Assembly (NCBI RefSeq): GCF_001729785.1
Contig: NZ_CP017183.1
Span: forward strand, 4,154,001-4,218,000
Direction of reading: 5' to 3'
DNA: 64,000 nt
Source: Enterobacter hormaechei subsp. xiangfangensis
GTDB taxonomy: Bacteria > Pseudomonadota > Gammaproteobacteria > Enterobacterales > Enterobacteriaceae
The notes beneath the pieces were generated by a model, which was not told where the DNA came from, did not search any database, and was given only the letters and a program-made list of their open reading frames with translations. This document shows positions 59,022 to 64,000 of this stretch, one piece after another. Position 1 is the stretch's first letter; each line of letters starts with the position of its first letter. A program made the position numbers and the translations under genes.

Positions 59022-59407
59022 CAAAATTGCACCACTCTGTCGCAGGTCAACGCCGCCTGTGCCAGGGCACCTAGACCACTGAGGGAAAAGCCTGGTTGCA
59101 GGTTAGCCCCCGCCAGACCAAGGCGTTCGGCTTCGGTCGCATCCGTCACGCCGCGACGCAGTGCCGCCGCGACGCAGATATGCAGGTCAACGCCCTGCGT
59201 TTCGTTTAATTTTTGCCAGGCGCGCACAAGGTCAAACTCATCGCTCGCCGGGGACGTAAACTGGTTCGCGTTATAGACCCCTTCACGATAGAAGAAGACG
59301 CTTGCCAGTTCATGACCGGCATCAAGCAGCGCATGGGCAAACTGTAGCGCGCTGCTGGCCTGCTGGGTACCGTACGCCGGGCCCGTCACCATTAACGCAA
59401 AACGCAT
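59021..59407 (-). CDS. tusD: Sulfurtransferase TusD
   Basis: The subunit of TusBCD that accepts persulfide from TusA. It has 128 residues with the active cysteine Cys78 in [13 protein letters not shown]. Its ATG overlaps the yheO TAA by one base. Thiolation of tRNA-Glu, also encoded in this window, depends on the relay. Confidence 0.96.
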   Translation of the reverse strand: MRFALMVTGPAYGTQQASSALQFAHALLDAGHELASVFFYREGVYNANQFTSPASDEFDLVRAWQKLNETQGVDLHICVAAALRRGVTDATEAERLGLAGANLQPGFSLSGLGALAQAALTCDRVVQF

Positions 59408-60129
59408 TACTTGTCTTGTCCCAGAAAGTCGCCGCTTTTGAACTGGCGAATATAGAGGTAAACCGTGTGTTTGGAGATATTCAGGCGATCGGCCACCTGG
59501 TTGATGGCATCTTTGATATCAAAAATCCCTTTCTCATAGAGGTTCAGGACGATCTGACGATTCTTGGCGTTGTTGGATACGTTGCGATCGGCATTCACCT
59601 CTTCAATGGTGAACTCCAGCGTCTGGGTCACGAGATCCTCAACCGAAGAAGCAAAGTTCACCGATGAGCCCACGTCCGGCGTTTCTGGCGGGATGAAGGT
59701 GCTCATGATTTGCGAGAATGGCACATCAAGGTTCATGTTGATGCACAGCAAACCGATTACCCGGTGTTCGCGGTTTCGAATCGCGATCGTTTCTGATTTC
59801 ATCAGCACGCCGCTTTTGGCGCGGGTGAAATAGCATTTTGAGACGCTGCTGTCCGCGCCGGTCATGTCATGCAACATACGCAATGCAAGGTCGGTGATTG
59901 GCGAACCAATTTTACGGCCAGTGTGCTCACCATTCGCAATGCGGATAGCGGAACACTTAAGATCTTGCAGGGAATGCAATACGATTTCGCAGTGGGAACC
60001 AATGAGCATCGCTAACCCGTCCACTACCGCTTCGTAGGATTTCAGAATATCGAAGTCGGTCTGGTCAAATGGACGTTGATCCAGCAAATCAAGTTCACTG
60101 GTTTCGTTGGTTAAAAGCGACCTGGACAT
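59407..60129 (-). CDS. yheO: YheO, PAS-HTH regulator
   Basis: A 240-residue DNA-binding protein. The N-terminal YheO-like PAS domain (about 30-140, including [25 protein letters not shown] residues 47-67) is followed by a C-terminal helix-turn-helix ([21 protein letters not shown]). Its ligand and targets are not established. It is the first gene of the yheO-tusDCB unit, joined by one-base and TGATG overlaps, which ties it to tRNA thiolation by position only. Confidence 0.93.
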   Translation of the reverse strand: MSRSLLTNETSELDLLDQRPFDQTDFDILKSYEAVVDGLAMLIGSHCEIVLHSLQDLKCSAIRIANGEHTGRKIGSPITDLALRMLHDMTGADSSVSKCYFTRAKSGVLMKSETIAIRNREHRVIGLLCINMNLDVPFSQIMSTFIPPETPDVGSSVNFASSVEDLVTQTLEFTIEEVNADRNVSNNAKNRQIVLNLYEKGIFDIKDAINQVADRLNISKHTVYLYIRQFKSGDFLGQDK

Positions 60130-60255
60130 GAAAAAAACACTCCTTTTCAGGAGCCTGTCGTTAGGTTTTCAGGGCAGGCTCATTATCTACACGGACAACT
60201 AAATTAATACAGCGTGTATAACGCTTTCCAGTGTTAATTATATCTGCCCCACAAT

Positions 60256-60291
60256 AAAAAAACCGCCGCCTGTAAAGGCGGCGGTTTTTTT
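60256..60291 (-). terminator. Terminator after fkpA
   Basis: An A run, ACCGCCGCC, loop TGTAAA and GGCGGCGGT then a T run. Strong on both strands; it lies 6 bases after the fkpA stop. Confidence 0.93.
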
Positions 60292-60296
60292 CAGCA

Positions 60297-61115
60297 TTAC
60301 TTCTTAGCTGCTGCGGCTTTGTCGTCAGCCGGTGCGTCTGTTTTCGCATCCGCTTTCGGCGCCGGTTTGATGTCCAGCAGTTCTACATCAAATACCAGCG
60401 TGGAGTTAGCCGGGATACCCGGAACGCCGGTTTTGCCGTAAGCCAGATCCGGTGGGATGACCAGCTTGATTTTACCGCCTTTCTTGATGTTCTTCAGGCC
60501 TTCGGTCCAGCCCGGGATCACACCATCCAGACGGAAGGAGAGAGGCTCACCACGGGTATAAGAGTTATCGAACTCTTTACCGTCGATCAGCGTACCTTTG
60601 TAGTTCACCACAACGGTGTCGCTGTCTTTAGGCGCGTCGCCAGTACCTTCTTTCTCAATCTTATAGATCAGGCCAGTAGAAGACGTTTTAACGCCTTTCT
60701 CTTTAGCGAACTTGTCGCGGTAGGCTTTGCCTTTCGCTTCGTTATCTTTAGCATCTGCTTCCATCTTGGTCTGAGCGGCGCCTTTCACGCGCGCTTCAAA
60801 CGCTTGCAGAGTCTGCTCGATTTCCTGGTCAGACAGTTTGCTCTTGTCTGCGAACGCATCCTGGACCCCTGCGATCAGCTGGTTTTTGTCCAGTTTGATG
60901 CCCAGTTTCTCTTGTTCTTTCAGAGAGTTTTCCATGTAACGACCCAGAGACGCGCCAAGTGCGTAGGCGGATTTCTGGTCGTCATTTTTGAATGCCGCTT
61001 TGCTGTCTGTAGTCGCAGCAGGCTTCGCAGCAGTATCAGCAGCGAAAGACAGCGGCGCATTGAGCGCTACAGCCATAGTGGTCGCCAGCAGCGTAACTTT
61101 AAACAGTGATTTCAT
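60297..61115 (-). CDS. fkpA: Periplasmic FKBP-type peptidyl-prolyl isomerase FkpA
   Basis: Periplasmic chaperone and prolyl isomerase induced in envelope stress. It has 272 residues (E. coli 270). A signal peptide ends at LSFA before ADTAAK; an N-terminal helical dimerisation domain (about 45-140) precedes the FKBP domain with FDNSYTRGEPLSFRLDG and GVPGIPANSTLVFDVEL. The tail is Lys/Ala/Asp-rich. A sigma-E promoter lies upstream. Confidence 0.97.
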   Translation of the reverse strand: MKSLFKVTLLATTMAVALNAPLSFAADTAAKPAATTDSKAAFKNDDQKSAYALGASLGRYMENSLKEQEKLGIKLDKNQLIAGVQDAFADKSKLSDQEIEQTLQAFEARVKGAAQTKMEADAKDNEAKGKAYRDKFAKEKGVKTSSTGLIYKIEKEGTGDAPKDSDTVVVNYKGTLIDGKEFDNSYTRGEPLSFRLDGVIPGWTEGLKNIKKGGKIKLVIPPDLAYGKTGVPGIPANSTLVFDVELLDIKPAPKADAKTDAPADDKAAAAKK

Positions 61116-61229
61116 CCATATCTCCAGGACCTGAGGTCTCTCACCCCAGTGTTAAACGTAAATGAGTGACGTACTATAAAACGTTGTGGAAGAAATCTAC
61201 AGACAGACTCCCCCGAATGTCGCTTCTTT

Positions 61230-61257
61230 TCAGACTATTTTTGTTTAAATAAGTTTC
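61230..61257 (-). promoter_or_regulatory. fkpA: Sigma-E promoter of fkpA
   Basis: On the minus strand GAAACTT (61251-61257), 16 bases, TCTGA (61230-61234). This matches the sigma-E consensus GGAACTT-N16-TCTGA at all but one position, 115 bases before the fkpA start. E. coli fkpA is a known sigma-E target. Confidence 0.85.
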
Positions 61258-61353
61258 TTGTCAGGGAGATGGATACTGTACTTAAGGAAAAAGTCAGCTA
61301 AACTTCGCCGCCGCTGGTCCATTATGGCGAACGACAGATAAACGAGGTGAATG

Positions 61354-61572
61354 ATGAAGGATACAACGATCGAAGCGAGACTGGCTGAGCTGGAAAGCCG
61401 CCTGGCTTTTCAGGACATCACCATCGAAGAACTGAACCAGACCGTGACGGCCCATGAGCTTGAAATGGCAAAACTGCGCGATCACATGCGCCTGCTGACG
61501 GAAAAGCTGAAGGCCACGCAGCCGTCAAACATTGCCTCTCAGTCAGAAGAGACGCCACCACCTCATTATTGA
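61354..61572 (+). CDS. slyX: SlyX protein
   Basis: A 72-residue protein that is almost entirely a coiled coil (about 4-55) with a PPPHY end. Its function is unknown. ATG 61354 has GAGGT six bases before it, better than the ATG one codon earlier. It lies between fkpA (divergent) and slyD (convergent). Confidence 0.92.
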   Translation: MKDTTIEARLAELESRLAFQDITIEELNQTVTAHELEMAKLRDHMRLLTEKLKATQPSNIASQSEETPPPHY

Positions 61573-61576
61573 GGCG

Positions 61577-61608
61577 TAAAAAAAGCGGGATTATCCCGCT
61601 TTTTTATT
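61577..61608. terminator. Bidirectional terminator between slyX and slyD
   Basis: A six-base A run, GCGGGATTATCCCGC and TTTTTT then ATTTT. It serves convergent slyX and slyD. Confidence 0.93.
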
Positions 61609-61623
61609 TTCCGGAGTACGGAA

Positions 61624-62214
61624 TCAGTGGCAACCGCAGCCGCCGTTACCGCAACCACCTTTACCGTGGCCGTGGTCATGACCATGGTCGTGGCCGTGAC
61701 CACCGCAGCAGCCGTCATGGCCGTGATCGTGGTCATGGTCGTGACCGTGCGCACCGTGAACGTGGCCATGAGCCAGCTCTTCTTCAGTCGCTTCACGGAT
61801 CGCAACAACTTCTACGTTGAACTTCAGGTTCTGACCCGCCAGCATGTGGTTGCCGTCAACCACAACGTGGTCGTCTTCAACTTCAGTGATTTCAACCGGA
61901 ACCGGACCCTGGTCAGTTTCCGCCAGGAAGCGCATGCCAACCTGCAACTCGTCAACGCCCATGAATACGTCTTTAGGAACGCGCTGAACCAGGTTGTCGT
62001 CATACTGACCGTAAGCGTCGTTCGCGCCTACAGCAACGTCGAATTTGTCGCCAACTTCATGGCCTTCCAGCGCCGTTTCCAGGCCGGAAATCAGGGAACC
62101 GTGACCATGCAGGTAGTCCAGCGGCGCACTCACCGGAGACTCATCAACCAACACACCGTCTTCTGTACGTACCTGATAGGCCAGGCTGACCACCAGGTCT
62201 TTTGCTACTTTCAT
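61624..62214 (-). CDS. slyD: SlyD, metal-binding FKBP-type prolyl isomerase
   Basis: Prolyl isomerase and chaperone that delivers nickel to [NiFe]-hydrogenases. It has 196 residues. The FKBP domain has the inserted IF flap (about 76-120). The C-terminal tail from about 148 is rich in His, Gly, Asp and Cys (HGHDHDHDHGHDGCCGG and similar), the metal-binding part. The repeat-like DNA at 61625-61760 is this low-complexity tail, not a tandem repeat array. Confidence 0.97.
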   Translation of the reverse strand: MKVAKDLVVSLAYQVRTEDGVLVDESPVSAPLDYLHGHGSLISGLETALEGHEVGDKFDVAVGANDAYGQYDDNLVQRVPKDVFMGVDELQVGMRFLAETDQGPVPVEITEVEDDHVVVDGNHMLAGQNLKFNVEVVAIREATEEELAHGHVHGAHGHDHDHDHGHDGCCGGHGHDHGHDHGHGKGGCGNGGCGCH

Positions 62215-62308
62215 GATATCTCCTGAGCGTGGGAAAATTGCTGGCGCAGATTGTAGCGGAAATCTGCACCCGTGTACCCTTAAGCTTAAAAAAACTCAGA
62301 GCATATCG

Positions 62309-62509
62309 CTAGTCTGGATGAAAAATGCCGATCACTTGCTCTTCTTTGCGAACATGATCGCGGGCTTCTTTGTCGGCCTCACGCATCTGGTGACCGCACT
62401 TAACACATTCAACGATATCGATATTATTTTCACGCCACATGGCCAGCGTATCTTGCGCCTGGCAGGATGGGCATTTTGCGCCCGCGATAAAGCGTTTACG
62501 TACAGCCAT
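62309..62509 (-). CDS. yheV: YheV, small zinc-ribbon protein
   Basis: A 66-residue protein with one zinc ribbon, CPSCQAQ and CVKCGHQ, and an otherwise charged sequence. It is almost identical to E. coli YheV, whose function is unknown. It follows kefB by 13 bases, so it is probably the last gene of the kefG-kefB-yheV unit. Confidence 0.92.
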   Translation of the reverse strand: MAVRKRFIAGAKCPSCQAQDTLAMWRENNIDIVECVKCGHQMREADKEARDHVRKEEQVIGIFHPD

Positions 62510-62522
62510 CTTTCGTTACCCT

Positions 62523-64000
62523 TTATTCAAATTCATCCCAGCCGTCGAGCTGGCGTCGTTCCTGTTGCATCTCACGCTGGAAGATCTCCTCCAGTTCGCG
62601 ACGCGCTTCCCGCACGCGGGAGATCTGCGCCGTGTCGCTGTGCACGGGCATCAGTTCACGCAGCATTCGCATATCCAGCCTGCGGAAATGCATCTGGGCG
62701 CGTTGCGCCTGATGAGGATGCATACCCAGCGAAACCAGCGCCTTGCGTCCCAGCTCCAGCGCGCTGGAGAAGGTTTCGCGGGAGAAGTGTTTCACACCCG
62801 CCTGCAAAAGTTCGTGAGCCTCCACACGTCCACGCGCACGCGCCAGAATATGCAGATGCGGGAAATGCTGCTGGCACAGCTCCACCAGCTTCATCGTGTC
62901 TTCCGGATCGTTGCAGGTGATGACGATGGACTCCGCAGCCTCTGCGCCCGCCGAGCGCAACAGCTCAAGCTGCGTCGCATCGCCGTAGTACACCTTATAA
63001 CCATATTTGCGCATCAGGTTGACGGCGCTGATATCGCGCTCCAGCACCGTAATGCGCATTTTATTTGCCATCAACAGGCGACCAATCACCTGCCCGAAGC
63101 GGCCAAAGCCCACGACGATCACCTGCGGTTTATCATCTTCCACCCACGGCGCTTCGTCTTCATCGTCTGCGGGATTCAGGCGGCGCGACAGCAGTTTGTC
63201 CACCAGCTTCATCAGCAGCGGGGTGGTCATCATCGACAGCGTGACCGTCACCAGCAGCAGCGCCATCTGGTCATCTTTGAACAGCTTCTGAGACGACGCC
63301 GTGGAAAACAGCACAAACGCAAATTCTCCCCCCTGGCTTAACACGCTGGAAAACTGCATTCTTTCCGAGCTGCGCAGCCCGTAAATCCTCGCGAGGAGAT
63401 ACAGCACCAGCGTTTTGACCGCCACCAGCACGGCGACACTCGCAATAACCCACAGCAGATGGGTATAGAGCACGCCAAGATTAAGCGCCATACCCACCGA
63501 GATAAAGAACAGCCCTAGCAGCAGCCCCTTAAACGGATCGATGGCGGTCTCCAGCTCGTGGCGGTACTCGCTTTCCGCAAGCAGCACCCCGGCGATAAAC
63601 GTCCCAAGCGCCATCGACAGCCCCAGCGCATCCATAAACAGAGCTGAGCCAAGCACCAGCAGCAGCGTTGCGGCGGTGAATACCTCCCGCACGCCGGATG
63701 CTGCAATAAACCGGAATACCGGACGCAGTAAAAACCGTCCGCCGATCAGCATCCCCGCGAAGGCCAGCACCTTCATGGAGATCTTCATCCAGTCGAAATG
63801 ATCGTCTCCGGATCCCGCCAGCAGCGGCACCAGCGCCAGCGCCGGGATCACCGCTAAATCCTGGAACAGCAGCACCGAAAAGCCCAGTTGCCCCGCCTCG
63901 TTGCGGTTCATCCCTTTGTCGCGCATCAGCTGAAGCGCCATCGCCGTCGACGACATCGCAAGACCGATCCCGCCAATCACCGCGGCCTGCCAGGAAAACT
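62523..64000 (-). CDS. kefB: Glutathione-gated potassium/proton antiporter KefB (5' end outside window)
   Basis: Potassium efflux system opened by glutathione adducts of electrophiles, acidifying the cytoplasm for protection. The last 492 codons or so are present of about 601 in E. coli, so the start lies right of the window. The membrane antiporter part ends near MKLVDKLLS, and an RCK domain ([15 protein letters not shown]) and helical tail [18 protein letters not shown] follow. The frame is open to the last base. kefG is expected beyond. Confidence 0.96.
   Translation of the reverse strand, partial: FSWQAAVIGGIGLAMSSTAMALQLMRDKGMNRNEAGQLGFSVLLFQDLAVIPALALVPLLAGSGDDHFDWMKISMKVLAFAGMLIGGRFLLRPVFRFIAASGVREVFTAATLLLVLGSALFMDALGLSMALGTFIAGVLLAESEYRHELETAIDPFKGLLLGLFFISVGMALNLGVLYTHLLWVIASVAVLVAVKTLVLYLLARIYGLRSSERMQFSSVLSQGGEFAFVLFSTASSQKLFKDDQMALLLVTVTLSMMTTPLLMKLVDKLLSRRLNPADDEDEAPWVEDDKPQVIVVGFGRFGQVIGRLLMANKMRITVLERDISAVNLMRKYGYKVYYGDATQLELLRSAGAEAAESIVITCNDPEDTMKLVELCQQHFPHLHILARARGRVEAHELLQAGVKHFSRETFSSALELGRKALVSLGMHPHQAQRAQMHFRRLDMRMLRELMPVHSDTAQISRVREARRELEEIFQREMQQERRQLDGWDEFE

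Noticed and set aside
61625..61770. Tandem-repeat or CRISPR-like look of GTGGTCATGACC-type units
   Set aside because: The pattern comes from His/Gly/Asp codons of the SlyD metal-binding tail; unit length and spacers are irregular.

Overview
This window is ordinary core chromosome of an enteric gamma-proteobacterium close to Enterobacter, Lelliottia or Leclercia. The evidence is E. coli-like gene order around rrnD, the S10/spc/alpha ribosomal operons and the str operon, proteins nearly identical to the E. coli ones, a 1542-nt 16S and a 2904-nt 23S rRNA, and Enterobacter-type additions: msrPQ between acuI and aroQ, an alpha carbonic anhydrase after prmA, and an MHYT-GGDEF-EAL protein beside envR-acrEF. 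The species cannot be fixed from the sequence alone.

Layout. 1-3.1 kb: the 5' part of mreB and all of csrD, leftward. 3.3-13.6 kb, rightward: acuI, msrPQ, aroQ-accB-accC, yhdT-panF, prmA, cah, dusB-fis. 13.8-22 kb: yhdU, the c-di-GMP enzyme, the envR repressor divergent from acrEF, and yhdV. 22.3-27.9 kb: a complete leftward rRNA operon, read as P1/P2, leader, 16S, tRNA-Glu, 23S, 5S, tRNA-Thr, 5S, terminator. 28-38.3 kb: yrdA; a leftward dprA-smg-yrdD-tsaC-aroE-yrdB group; a rightward def-fmt-rsmB-trkA group; mscL; and leftward arfA, zntR and yhdN. 38.4-52.3 kb: the leftward alpha, spc and S10 operons with their promoters and terminators. 52.4-53.7 kb: an orphan prepilin peptidase, bfr and bfd. 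53.8-60.1 kb: the str operon (rpsL-rpsG-fusA-tuf), preceded by tusDCB and yheO. 60.3-64 kb: fkpA, slyX, slyD, yheV and most of kefB.

The genes are mostly translation machinery (rRNA, tRNA, ribosomal proteins, EF-G, EF-Tu, Def, Fmt, RsmB, TsaC, DusB, PrmA, TusBCD, ArfA). Fatty-acid and aromatic precursor synthesis, envelope repair (MsrPQ, FkpA), efflux (AcrEF) and ion or osmotic control (TrkA, MscL, KefB) make up most of the rest.

I found no undescribed system, mobile element, prophage or CRISPR array. The observations most worth checking are small: a 10-bp inverted repeat that buries the msrP Shine-Dalgarno; a covarying base pair that distinguishes two otherwise identical 5S genes; tRNA-Glu in the spacer of an rrnD-position operon; an unreported-looking palindrome between envR and acrE; and an orphan, reduced GspO peptidase.
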